Below are positions 8,352 through 16,377 of a stretch of 64,000 nt of DNA, one piece after another. Numbering within the stretch: the first letter of the stretch is position 1; each line of letters opens with the position of its first letter. A program made the position numbers and the translations under genes. The DNA is taken from positions 1,827,659-1,891,658 of the forward strand of contig CP091278.1 of assembly GCA_021650895.1 (NCBI GenBank), read 5' to 3'. The notes beneath the pieces were generated by a model. It ran no database searches, was not told the origin of the DNA, and saw nothing but the letters and a program-made list of their open reading frames with translations. Origin of the DNA: Candidatus Jettenia sp. Its GTDB lineage: Bacteria > Planctomycetota > Brocadiia > Brocadiales > Brocadiaceae.

Positions 8352-9023
8352 ATGAGAGATAAAATAGTGAATTTCTTAATCATGAAAAAAATTAACTTTT
8401 TTTTATTCTTCTTTCTTCCGTTACTTCTTTCACACATGAGTTGTATCAGCATGAACCATAAAAAGGATTTAATTAAAAAGAATGAAGAAATTAAGGATAT
8501 TGCAATGGAGCTTCAACTTAAGGAAAAAACTATCACCGACATCTTAGATCGTCTTTCCTGGAAAGATCAGGAAATTGGAAGGCTTACCGATGAACTTCGT
8601 AACTCTAAAACGATAATTGCAAGCCTCAGCAAAGATATTGAAAAACTAAGAGAGACAGATCTTTTAGAGCACCTTTCCGTAAAAGATCAAGAGATTGGAA
8701 AGCTTTCTGACGATCTCCATACTGCCACAACGACAATTGAAAGTCTCAAAAATAACATTGAAAAGCTCCAAAAAACTGATCTTTTAGAGCGCCTTTCCGT
8801 AAAGGACCAGGAAATTGGAAAACTTACTGATGAACTTCATACGACACAATCGACTATTACAAACCTGAAAACCGATATCGGTAAACTTTGCGAGATCGAT
8901 GTACAGGTGGAAGAAAAAAAGGAAGAAGTCAACGACAAAATTGAAGAGGGAATTTCAGTAGATCCGTTACATGCAACTTCAAAAGCTTCTCTAGAGATAA
9001 TAGAAAATAAAAAATTGGAATAA
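8352..9023 (+). CDS. Coiled-coil lipoprotein of the second GlrK-QseG-GlrR-like module
   Basis: 223 residues, paralogous to 188-841. The signal sequence ends in a lipobox-like HMSC near residue 31 and is followed by three KDQEIG(K/R)L coiled-coil units of about 45 residues and a short acidic tail. The chosen start is the ATG aligned with that of copy 1; an ATG ten codons downstream (8382) gives a more typical signal peptide and is equally possible. It lies between kinase and regulator genes in one probable operon. A role as an envelope partner of the kinase is inferred from the QseG analogy. Confidence 0.83.
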   Translation: MRDKIVNFLIMKKINFFLFFFLPLLLSHMSCISMNHKKDLIKKNEEIKDIAMELQLKEKTITDILDRLSWKDQEIGRLTDELRNSKTIIASLSKDIEKLRETDLLEHLSVKDQEIGKLSDDLHTATTTIESLKNNIEKLQKTDLLERLSVKDQEIGKLTDELHTTQSTITNLKTDIGKLCEIDVQVEEKKEEVNDKIEEGISVDPLHATSKASLEIIENKKLE

Positions 9024-9043
9024 TTTATACAAGGTAATTTATT

Positions 9044-10420
9044 ATGGCAAACGAAAATATTTTAGTAATTGATGATGATCCCAGTATCTTGGAAGTTATC
9101 CAGATGCGATTAAAATCGTTCGGTTATCGCATCACCATTGCTATGAATGGCAATGAAGCTAAAAGAGCTTTATCAACTATTTCATTCAACCTTGCCATTG
9201 TTGATTTACGATTGGCTGATGAAAATGGCATTGAGCTTATGGAAGAAATCCTGAGTTCTTATCAGAAGATTCCCGTTATTATCCTAACAGCGCACGGAAG
9301 CATTGAAACTGCTGTTGAAGCTATGAGAAAAGGAGCGTACAGTTATCTTACCAAACCTTTTAATAATGAAGAACTGTCACTCCACATCAAGAATGCGCTC
9401 GAAAAGCAAAAGCTCACGAAAGAGATTGAGCATCTTAAGAGCCAGCTTGGTGATCAGCATAGTTTTCGGCATATTATCGGTAATAATAAACGGATGCAGG
9501 AGATCTTTGAGCAGATATCAAAGATTGCGAAAACGAACTGTACCGTTTCTATTTACGGTGAGAGTGGCACGGGAAAGGAACTCATCGCCAAGGCTATCCA
9601 CCACAATAGTAATCGTTCAAAAAATCCATTTATAGCTACGAACTGTGGCGCCATCCCGGAAAGCTTATTAGAGAATGAACTCTTTGGACATATACGGGGA
9701 GCATACACAGACGCCCACGAATCAAAAGAAGGCCTCTTTACACAGGCAGACGGGGGTACCATCTTTCTCGATGAGATTAGTACCACATCGCCAGCTCTGC
9801 AAGTCAAACTTTTGAGAGTATTACAAGAAAGGGAAATTAAACCTGTTGGCAGCACAAAAAGTATCAAGGTCAATGTCCGTGTCATCGTAGCCTCAAATAT
9901 AGATCTGCAAAAGGCAGTAAACAACGGAACATTCCGTGAGGACTTATTCTACAGAATCCATGTGGTTCCCATTTATATTCCCCCTTTACGGGAAAGGAAG
10001 GATGACATTGCATTATTAGCCACGTATTTTATGACAGGGTTTTGCAAAATACTGAAAAAGGATATCAAAGGATTTACCCCGGCAGCCATCCAAAGGATGC
10101 TTCTCTATGATTGGCCAGGCAATATACGGGAATTGCAAAACAAGGTTGAACATGCTGTTATCATGACTAATAAAACTCTGATAACACCGGAAGATCTTTT
10201 TACCGATGTAAACTTAAAAAACACCTTCAACTCGTATAAAGATGCCAAAGAACGATTTGAGCGTGAATATGTAGAAAGCCTTCTGAAAATAAGCAAAGGA
10301 AACGTTACAAGTGCTTCAAAAATGGCAAAACGTTATCGGGCTGATATTTATAAATTGATTAAGAAATACAACATAAACACTGAAAACTACAAGAACAATC
10401 TTACGACGAGCATTTACTAA
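9044..10420 (+). CDS. Sigma54-dependent response regulator, GlrR/QseF-like (copy 2)
   Basis: 458 residues, colinear with the regulator at 860-2230: receiver with Asp54 and Lys104, AAA+ domain with GESGTGKE at 172-179, the variant loop GAYTDA at 219-224, Walker B IFLDE, and a Fis-type helix-turn-helix ending RYRADIYKLIKKYNI. The two copies differ throughout, including the recognition helix (NRNRAE against KRYRAD), so they may have different or only partly overlapping targets. It lies 20 bases after the lipoprotein gene. A sigma54-type promoter for a small secreted peptide lies 600 bases downstream. Confidence 0.92.
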   Translation: MANENILVIDDDPSILEVIQMRLKSFGYRITIAMNGNEAKRALSTISFNLAIVDLRLADENGIELMEEILSSYQKIPVIILTAHGSIETAVEAMRKGAYSYLTKPFNNEELSLHIKNALEKQKLTKEIEHLKSQLGDQHSFRHIIGNNKRMQEIFEQISKIAKTNCTVSIYGESGTGKELIAKAIHHNSNRSKNPFIATNCGAIPESLLENELFGHIRGAYTDAHESKEGLFTQADGGTIFLDEISTTSPALQVKLLRVLQEREIKPVGSTKSIKVNVRVIVASNIDLQKAVNNGTFREDLFYRIHVVPIYIPPLRERKDDIALLATYFMTGFCKILKKDIKGFTPAAIQRMLLYDWPGNIRELQNKVEHAVIMTNKTLITPEDLFTDVNLKNTFNSYKDAKERFEREYVESLLKISKGNVTSASKMAKRYRADIYKLIKKYNINTENYKNNLTTSIY

Positions 10421-10495
10421 AATTTATCCCTTATTACGATTATCTGAATTGTATGGGAAAAAATCCTCAGCGTATATTGTGGGAATACAAGACAC

Positions 10496-10725
10496 TATAG
10501 CATCCAATAGATGAAACCGAACAAAATGTGGTGCATGAGTCTTTGGTTGTATGCTGGTATAGGGAACGTTACGAAATCTCTCAAAGTGTCATTACGAGGG
10601 TCTTATCCGAAGCAATCCTTTACAAGTTTCAGAAGAGATTGCTTCGGAAAAAACCCTCGCAATGACTGGTGGGGCAGTCTTTTCTCTGTTGAGGATATGT
10701 TCGGTTTCATCATTGAAGTACTATA
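10496..10725 (+). repeat. 230-bp MITE with a nested REP-like palindrome (copy 1)
   Basis: It has imperfect terminal inverted repeats of about 28 bases. Left TATAG...GATGAAACCGAACA matches the reverse complement of the right end. A second copy of exactly the same length lies inverted at 12164-12393. The centre (10589-10665) is a long palindrome, cattacgagggt...ccgaagcaatc...gattgcttcgg...ccctcgcaatga, also found in another element family at 16228 and 25647. An open frame of 71 codons inside is not a gene. Confidence 0.8.
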
Positions 10726-10854
10726 AAATATACCCTGAAAAAATTGCATACTTGGAAATAATTTATTCCAATTTGGATTATGTGAGATCAGAAAAATATG
10801 GTATCATTACGATAACTAATACAAATGTCTTCTCATGAGAAAACAGGAGTTGAT

Positions 10855-10990
10855 GTAGGGTAAGACTTTAGCCTTGCTCTCCCCGTCTGACCATGTACAG
10901 GGGTAGCAAACCTGAAGGTTGCCCCACGGAAATGAAATTCCTAACCAGGAAACGAGGATATACCATAATTCTCATAAAGGCATCTGTAGG
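10855..10990 (+). repeat. Dispersed two-hairpin repeat (copy 1 of 3)
   Basis: It starts GTAGGGTAAGACTTTAGCC and continues through a GCAACC...GGTTGC-like hairpin and a tail containing AACGAGGATATACCATAA. Copies occur at 17459-17566 (same tail) and 22951-23027. This copy ends about 40 bases before the sigma54 promoter at 11031. Confidence 0.7.
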
Positions 10991-11030
10991 CCCTCATGAT
11001 AAATTACAGAAGAAGATTTTTGGCAGGAAT

Positions 11031-11046
11031 ATTGCTCTTTTACAAA
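11031..11046 (+). promoter_or_regulatory. Sigma54 (-24/-12) promoter candidate for the Cys-rich peptide
   Basis: TTGGCAGGAATATTGCTC has GG-N10-GC spacing and good flanks. It lies 84 bases before the start of the small secreted peptide at 11130. No CATAC palindrome was found upstream. Confidence 0.65.
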
Positions 11047-11129
11047 ACAGATGTATACTTCTCTTTACGGTATATTTTGTACTTTCGAAAATTTGGATTT
11101 AATTTTACTCATCTGAAAAGGAGTGAAAA

Positions 11130-11306
11130 ATGTTAAAGAAATTCAGTTGCGGTCTTGCTATTACAGGCGCATTACTATTGAGTACCGGTATGGTAAATAC
11201 CGTATTTGTTAGCTCCGCAATAGCCCAGGAACAGAGGTGCAAAAAGTGTGGACATTTGCCATCAAAGCCGGAAGGAGATTGTAAATGTCAATGTCACCGA
11301 AAATAA
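11130..11306 (+). CDS. Small secreted Cys-rich peptide (58 aa)
   Basis: 58 residues. The start is fixed by AAAAGGAG 6 bases upstream. The first 33 residues are a signal peptide (MLKKFSCGLAITGALLL...SSAIA) very similar to that of the Glu/Lys-repeat proteins, which share the pattern MLKK, GAL, NTVFV and A-x-E. The mature part is only about 25 residues, with two pairs of close cysteines (CKKC and CKCQC) and His. This suggests a metal-binding or disulfide-linked peptide. No family is recognised. It sits behind a sigma54-type promoter and 96 bases before a second Cys-rich secreted gene. Confidence 0.75.
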   Translation: MLKKFSCGLAITGALLLSTGMVNTVFVSSAIAQEQRCKKCGHLPSKPEGDCKCQCHRK

Positions 11307-11402
11307 TGGTATCTTTTTAAAGGGAAAATTATAAGAGAAGTAACGCATCTGTTTTGAAGAGCATTTTTTAATATTTTTTCTCAGTTGAAAGGAGAAATGA
11401 CT

Positions 11403-11663
11403 ATGTTTAGAAAGATTGGTATTACCATAACAGTTACAGGCATACTGATACTCAGTGCGGGAACTGGTAATATTTTTGCAGCAAAACCTGATTGCCCGGA
11501 TGACTACAAAGATAAGAGACAAGCCGCAGCCGCCAATACTAATGCAACTACTGAAGCAAAACCAGCGTGCCCGGATGATTGTAAATGTGGGCCTGATGTA
11601 AATTGTAAAGATGCAAAGTGTGAAAAGGAAACCACAAATACGTGTATTTGTAAACCTGATTAA
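11403..11663 (+). CDS. Secreted Cys-rich protein (86 aa)
   Basis: 86 residues from the ATG at 11403, chosen because AAAGGAG lies about 8 bases upstream. In-frame ATGs at 11385 and 11397 are badly placed relative to that site. A signal peptide (MFRKIGITITVTGILIL...FA) is followed by a repeated CPDD motif (CPDDYK and CPDDCKC), an Ala/Asn/Thr linker and a tail of closely spaced cysteines (CGPD, C-K-D-A-K-C, CICKPD). It may bind metal through the cysteines, but no family is recognised. It is probably in one transcript with 11130-11306; no terminator was seen between them. Confidence 0.7.
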   Translation: MFRKIGITITVTGILILSAGTGNIFAAKPDCPDDYKDKRQAAAANTNATTEAKPACPDDCKCGPDVNCKDAKCEKETTNTCICKPD

Positions 11664-12163
11664 TCGGAAGACTTATTTTTACAGCTTTACTATGCACAAT
11701 AAGGAACTATCATAGTTATTCAAAATACTGTTGGGTAATGTAAGAAATCCAAAAATACGAGTTTGAAGGCTGAAAATGTTGTAATACTCTTATTTTAGTA
11801 TCCTTTGATATCATATCCAATTTTCCGCAGATCTCAAAAAGCCAAGCCGTGAGAGAACTCTTTCTCTCATTCGTAAACGAAAAACTGTGATTTACCTTAT
11901 AACTACTGCAATATACAAATTTGAAAATTCGAACTACAGAAGGAAAAACAGAAGAGGCAGAAAGAGCAGGCTCAAAAGAAGAGAGGGAAAGAGGTGGAAC
12001 TTATGAGATGGGTGAAAGAGGACAAATTAAAGAAGAAGGAAAAATAAGAGAAGAAAAATCAGGAGAGAAAAAGGAAGAATCTAAAGCAAAAGAGAAAGAG
12101 GAGGTTATTAGTGAACGAAAGACTTCTATAATCATTCTCCCTCCGGGGTTGCTTACTCGCAGT
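11664..12163. other. Gap without a convincing gene
   Basis: It holds a purine-rich tract (about 11940-12110) that opens a long frame of Glu/Lys/Arg composition from a TTG at 11921. That frame has no ribosome site or signal peptide and runs into the inverted MITE, so I do not call it. Confidence 0.5.
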
Positions 12164-12393
12164 TATAGTACTTCAAGGATGAAACCGAACATATCCTCAA
12201 CAGAGGAAAGACTACCCCACCAGTCATTGCGAGGGTCTTATCCGAAGCAATCTCTTCTGAAACTTGTAAAGGATTGCTTCGGAAAAAACCCTCGCAATGA
12301 CACTTTGAGAGATTCCGTAACGTTCCCTATACCAGCATACAACCAAAGACTCATGCGCCACATTTTGTTCGGTTTCATCTCTTGGATGCTATA
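12164..12393 (-). repeat. 230-bp MITE with a nested REP-like palindrome (copy 2)
   Basis: Inverted copy of 10496-10725, same length and with the same TATAG...ATGAAACCGAACA ends. The nested palindrome is at 12224-12300. Together the two copies flank the Cys-rich peptide genes as a 1.9-kb inverted repeat pair. Confidence 0.8.
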
Positions 12394-12477
12394 TTTTATC
12401 TCTCTATCGCCTTTTTTCCCGTCTAATCCCGAAGGAATATCAAGGTTATAGTAAAAAACAGAAAAAACCCTTAAACT

Positions 12478-12526
12478 CCGAAGGGATGACACACAGCAAA
12501 CCTGTGTTGAGATGTCATCCCTTCGG
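12478..12526. repeat. Long hairpin
   Basis: CCGAAGGGATGACA pairs perfectly with TGTCATCCCTTCGG and encloses a second stem ACACAG/CTGTGT. It lies 97 bases beyond the stop codon of tsaE, on its downstream side. There is no T-run, so it is more likely a repeat element or RNA-stability hairpin than an intrinsic terminator. Confidence 0.6.
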
Positions 12527-12622
12527 GATTTAATGGTATGGTAATGTTTTATCTATAAGAGTTACGTACTATGCTCGAAGTATTCCGAAGGAATTTGACT
12601 TATATTTCTCAACACAAATCTT

Positions 12623-13099
12623 TCAAATTGTTTTTATCTTATGTAAAATTATACGGTAATGTTCTCCATAACCATAGATCTCTATATTCCTCTCATTTTC
12701 AGAAATAGCCGTTAAGGTTATTTTCAGATACTGTTTCGGTAAACAACCGAATACTTTGTCTGCCCATTCTATAATAGAGACGCCATTCCCGAAAATCATC
12801 TCGTCACTGCCTATGTCTATCATATCGTGAATTTCTTTCAATCTATACGCATCGAAATGATAAACCGGAATGCGTCCTTTATAGAGATGAACCAATGAGA
12901 ATGTAGGGCTTTTTATTGCACGCTTGTCTTCGACACCTAATCCCCGTGCAATTCCCTTTACGAGGGTCGTCTTTCCTGCACCCAGATCTCCAATGAGGGC
13001 AATAACATCTCCTGGTACTAATAACCTTCCGAGTTTCTCTCCAAACCTTACTGTCTCATCTACATTTATACTCTTAAACGTTATTTGTATTTCTTCCAC
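12623..13099 (-). CDS. tsaE: tRNA threonylcarbamoyladenosine biosynthesis ATPase TsaE
   Basis: 158 residues, usual length. It works with TsaB and TsaD to make the t6A modification at position 37 of ANN-decoding tRNAs. Visible are the P-loop GDLGAGKTTL at about 40-49, SPTFSLV, the YHFDAYRL motif with its Asp, and IIEWADKV, all typical of the family. It is the second gene of a minus-strand pair: thiL ends only 20 bases upstream. Confidence 0.95.
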   Translation of the reverse strand: MEEIQITFKSINVDETVRFGEKLGRLLVPGDVIALIGDLGAGKTTLVKGIARGLGVEDKRAIKSPTFSLVHLYKGRIPVYHFDAYRLKEIHDMIDIGSDEMIFGNGVSIIEWADKVFGCLPKQYLKITLTAISENERNIEIYGYGEHYRIILHKIKTI

Positions 13100-13119
13100 A
13101 ACTAACCATTATCTTCCAA

Positions 13120-14046
13120 TTATGATTTTAAATGCTCATAGCCTTGCGGCTTTATACACTTGATATGGCCATTCGTATACTTCATCCGTATACCACGACT
13201 ATCAGTAATTTTTCCAATGCAGCTAAATATATTCTTTGAAAATAAATCTGATTCCATAATCTTCTCTGCCTGGCCTTTTGATGCTATTACCACCAATTCA
13301 TAATCTTCACCGTCAGATAATGCATGATAAAGGGGCGTATTCCCTGTCGTCTTTGATATTCTTACTGCCGCTTCAGAAATGGGAATTTGATCCTCATGGA
13401 TAATAGCGCCTACATGGCTCTCTTCGAGAATATGATATAAATCTGCTGTTAATCCATCGCTTATATCTATCATAGCATGGATCGTAAAGTTTTTATTTAA
13501 CAGAAGCCCTTCTTTTAACCGTGGTTCGAAATGCATATGCTTGCCAAGGATTGATCCTCCCAATGAACCCGTTACGAGAATCAAATCACCGACCCTTGCG
13601 CCTGAACGTCTGATTGGTTTTAGCCCATTATCTCTTCCGAGCAAAGTAATGTTAATACAGAGAGGACTGCGGCCGCTGATCGTATCACCGCCTACGATCT
13701 CAATATGATATTTATCTGCAATATCCCATATGCCTTTGTATAATTCCCTTGCAAATTTTTCAGAAGTATGCTCAGGAAAACAGACAGAAATCACCGCAAC
13801 TGTTGCCTGACATCCCATAGCTGCCACATCGCTGATATTACTTGCAATAGCCTTTCTGCCAACATCGCGGATAGTGCATTTCTTAAGATCAAAATGTGTA
13901 CCCTCTACCATCATATCTGTCGTAATAAGGCATAATTTATCCGAAGAAACATTTATTACCGCACAGTCATCTCCAATACCTATAATAACATCTCTCCGTC
14001 TCTTCTGCTGTTTCCGGATCCATTGTATAAATGAGAACTCACCCAT
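13120..14046 (-). CDS. thiL: Thiamine-monophosphate kinase
   Basis: 308 residues. It phosphorylates thiamine monophosphate to thiamine diphosphate in the cytoplasm. It shows the PurM/ThiL fold signatures: GIGDDCAVI near the N-terminus (metal and ATP binding), TTDMMVEGTHF, SNISDVAAMG, GDTISG, LVTGSLGGS and DISDGL. It is followed after 20 bases by tsaE on the same strand, a likely operon. No TPP riboswitch was seen in the 350 bases upstream. Confidence 0.95.
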   Translation of the reverse strand: MGEFSFIQWIRKQQKRRRDVIIGIGDDCAVINVSSDKLCLITTDMMVEGTHFDLKKCTIRDVGRKAIASNISDVAAMGCQATVAVISVCFPEHTSEKFARELYKGIWDIADKYHIEIVGGDTISGRSPLCINITLLGRDNGLKPIRRSGARVGDLILVTGSLGGSILGKHMHFEPRLKEGLLLNKNFTIHAMIDISDGLTADLYHILEESHVGAIIHEDQIPISEAAVRISKTTGNTPLYHALSDGEDYELVVIASKGQAEKIMESDLFSKNIFSCIGKITDSRGIRMKYTNGHIKCIKPQGYEHLKS

Positions 14047-14402
14047 AAAAGACCTTTATGTGTTAACTGAAAAATAAACTTTGCCTGGAATATACTCCTT
14101 AGCACTTACCATAATAACTATAATAACCGATAATTCTCTTTTTGCATTCACGATAATCCTTAGTGTTCTCATGATAACATTTTTAATTTATCCGACTCAA
14201 CATTTTAAATTTATATCTCTCCATAATATTTTATTTTTCACACTCTATTTTAATTTGATTTACTACTTTTTTTGGCCGAAAAGAATCAGAATAACGCTCT
14301 TAAGAATTTGAATAAAAAAGTTTTTTAAATTGCAAAATAGGAGATTTGGTAATAAACTATAGAAAACAGACCCATAAATTTTTAAAGTGAGGAATGTAAT
14401 AA
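14047..14402. other. Divergent AT-rich gap
   Basis: It separates thiL (-) from the methionine synthase gene (+). The open frames here are low-complexity and lack ribosome sites. No riboswitch or operator was recognised. Confidence 0.5.
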
Positions 14403-15446
14403 ATGCCAAACACTTTCAAGGGTAATTTTGCAGCCACCGCGATTGGCAGCCTCCCCCATACAGATACTGAAACAGCCTGTAAACTTATGCTCAAGTCACT
14501 GCCGGAAATTCCCTGTTGGCCTCAATTACCAAGGCACAGCAAGAAAGAGGATATGTGTATTCAGTATACGGAAGGGCTACCCTGTGCTGTGATACATGAA
14601 GATGAAAAGACGGTAAGTATTGACCTTTCTCTGGATACTTCAAGTGCGTTAGAACGTTTTTATGAAGCATTTCTCAAAAATGATCCTGATATATTCCTAA
14701 TAAGCCCCGATTATGCGGTAGGGTTCTACGCAATGATTGACCAACTCAATAAATCTCCCCAAACATCTCCCCGTGCAATAAAAGGACAGGTTGCCGGCCC
14801 AATTACCCTGGCAGGATCTTTAAAATTATCGACTGGCATTACGGCTCTGTATGATGAGCAATTTTTCGATGTAATTATTAAATTAATATCAATGAAGGCC
14901 TACTGGCAATTTACGAAATTATCCCAATATGGCCTTCCGGTTATTATCTTCATAGACGAGCCTTATCTTACCAGTTTTGGTTCGGCATTTATGAATATAA
15001 GCCGGGAAAGGGCAATTCATGCCCTCAACGAAGCTTATGAAGTCGTTCAAACACAGGGAGGATTAACAGGAACCCATTGTTGTGGTAATACGGATTGGGC
15101 CATGCTTATGGACTCAAAAGTAGATATCGTCAGTTTTGACGCTTATGAGTTTATGGACAAGTACCTGATGTTTTGGCGTGAAATTAAGACATTCCTTGAC
15201 AGAGGCGGTTACTTAGCATGGGGCATTGTACCAACTTCTTCAAAGATCAATAGCATATCTTTACATGATCTGGTAAAAAAACTAAAGGAAGGTATCCAAT
15301 TTCTTGTTGAGAAAGGAATACCCAGAACATTGATCCAGGAAAGATCTATCATCACACCCAGTTGTGGAACAGGAACACTGACAATTGATGAGGCAGAAAA
15401 AGTAATGACATTAACACATGACTTATCCATGACAATGAAAGATTAG
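14403..15446 (+). CDS. Core methionine synthase (MetE C-terminal-like / UROD superfamily)
   Basis: 347 residues, the size of the catalytic domain of cobalamin-independent methionine synthase without the N-terminal domain of MetE. It probably makes methionine by methylating homocysteine. Visible are AIGSLPHTD at the N-terminus, the GQVAGPITL block, FIDEPYL, the zinc ligands of THCCGNTDW (about 222-230), and the distal cysteine in PSCGTGT near the C-terminus. Such core-MetE proteins in anaerobes are reported to take the methyl group from a corrinoid protein instead of methyl-folate; which donor applies here cannot be seen. It stands alone on the plus strand, after a weak GTGAGGAATG ribosome-site region. 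Confidence 0.8.
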   Translation: MPNTFKGNFAATAIGSLPHTDTETACKLMLKSLPEIPCWPQLPRHSKKEDMCIQYTEGLPCAVIHEDEKTVSIDLSLDTSSALERFYEAFLKNDPDIFLISPDYAVGFYAMIDQLNKSPQTSPRAIKGQVAGPITLAGSLKLSTGITALYDEQFFDVIIKLISMKAYWQFTKLSQYGLPVIIFIDEPYLTSFGSAFMNISRERAIHALNEAYEVVQTQGGLTGTHCCGNTDWAMLMDSKVDIVSFDAYEFMDKYLMFWREIKTFLDRGGYLAWGIVPTSSKINSISLHDLVKKLKEGIQFLVEKGIPRTLIQERSIITPSCGTGTLTIDEAEKVMTLTHDLSMTMKD

Positions 15447-15525
15447 CCTCTTAAAGAAATTTATGAATTCCGGCGTAAGGCTGAAAGGATCTAAAATCGT
15501 AAATCCAAATTTTTTAACTGAAATT

Positions 15526-16029
15526 CTACACAAATCTATGCATAATATAGATATCAACAAGACCCAGTTTCTGATGATTAAATGCTTTTGGTACAGTACC
15601 TGCGATCTTAAATCCAAGTTTTAACCACAACTGTACCGCAACAATATTTGTGCTAACAACAAAATTAAATTGTAGCGCAGAAAAGCCCAATTTTTTCGCT
15701 TGTTTTATGGAATGACTCCCCATAGCCCTGCCAATACCATGTCTACGGACTTCAGGATGTACCATATAAGCTGCATTTGCAACATGAGCGCCAAGCCCAG
15801 GTTGATTTTTCCTCAGGATGTATGTTCCCAGAATCTTATTCTGTAATTCTGCAACATATGTATGGACAGGAGGCAACATCCATAAGATTCTGCAATCTTC
15901 TTTCCTTGATTTTGGATCAAAAGCAAAGGTATCTCCCCTTTTCACCACTTGATGGAAAATATCCCATATATCTTCAAAATCCGCTTCTTTTGCTTTCCGA
16001 ATCTTAATCATATTTTGATTAAAAACCAA
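15526..16029 (-). CDS. GNAT-family N-acetyltransferase
   Basis: 167 residues. A single acetyl-CoA-dependent acetyltransferase domain: IRKAKEADFEDIWDIF at the start, the central strand with GTYILRKN, the acetyl-CoA loop motif RRHGIGRAM, and an NxxAVQLWLKLGF-like C-terminal block. The substrate is unknown; small amines or amino-acid-like antibiotics are common for the subfamily. An internal ATG at 16011 starts exactly at the domain (MIKIRKA) and may be the real start. No ribosome site decides it. Confidence 0.8.
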   Translation of the reverse strand: MVFNQNMIKIRKAKEADFEDIWDIFHQVVKRGDTFAFDPKSRKEDCRILWMLPPVHTYVAELQNKILGTYILRKNQPGLGAHVANAAYMVHPEVRRHGIGRAMGSHSIKQAKKLGFSALQFNFVVSTNIVAVQLWLKLGFKIAGTVPKAFNHQKLGLVDIYIMHRFV

Positions 16030-16166
16030 GCTTATAGAATCGAGCGCGTCGATACGCCTTATCTATACGCATATCGAGCCTTAAAGCTTCGTTGTGCAAC
16101 TTTCTTTCAAGGTTATTGAGGCCCCGTTCAGTTAATCTGAGTTTCTCATACTCTACTCGTAACTAG

Positions 16167-16351
16167 TACACTGTCAATATAATTCATGATAATACGGTTT
16201 GTATCGGTTCAACTGCATGGGGCTGTGTCATTGCGAGGGTAGTGTCCGAAGCAATCCCCCTGGACATTTCAAAAGAGATTGCTTCGGGAAAATACCCCTC
16301 GCAATGACACATACGAGAGAGTCTATTATAGGAAATCAAGTTGACAGTGTA
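16167..16351 (+). repeat. 185-bp MITE, intact copy
   Basis: Terminal inverted repeats TACACTGTCAA / TTGACAGTGTA are flanked by CTAG on both sides (16163-16166 and 16352-16355), a likely 4-bp target duplication. Most of the interior is the REP-like palindrome at 16228-16306. A second copy at 25596-27281 is split by an insertion sequence and is flanked by GTAG on both sides. The remaining parts of the gap 16030-16377 hold nothing recognisable. Confidence 0.85.
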
Positions 16352-16377
16352 CTAGTAACACGCTATGCTTGTTATAG

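Noticed and set aside
10511-10726. 71-codon frame with a similar counterpart at 12238-12492
   Set aside because: Both are translations of the two MITE copies, not genes.
11921-12120. Purine-rich GAAAGAGGTGG as another copy of the hzs/hox/hdh leader element
   Set aside because: It lies in a low-complexity purine tract with no promoter or gene in the right position.
11921-12451. 176-codon frame rich in Glu, Lys and Arg
   Set aside because: It starts with TTG without a ribosome site, is purine-tract composition, and its second half is the inverted copy of a 230-bp MITE.
12478-12526. Long hairpin as intrinsic terminator
   Set aside because: Perfect stem but no T-run on either strand; kept only as a repeat or RNA hairpin.
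14081-14311. 76-codon hydrophobic frame
   Set aside because: AT-rich gap, no ribosome site, and it overlaps the upstream region of thiL; no sign of selection as protein.
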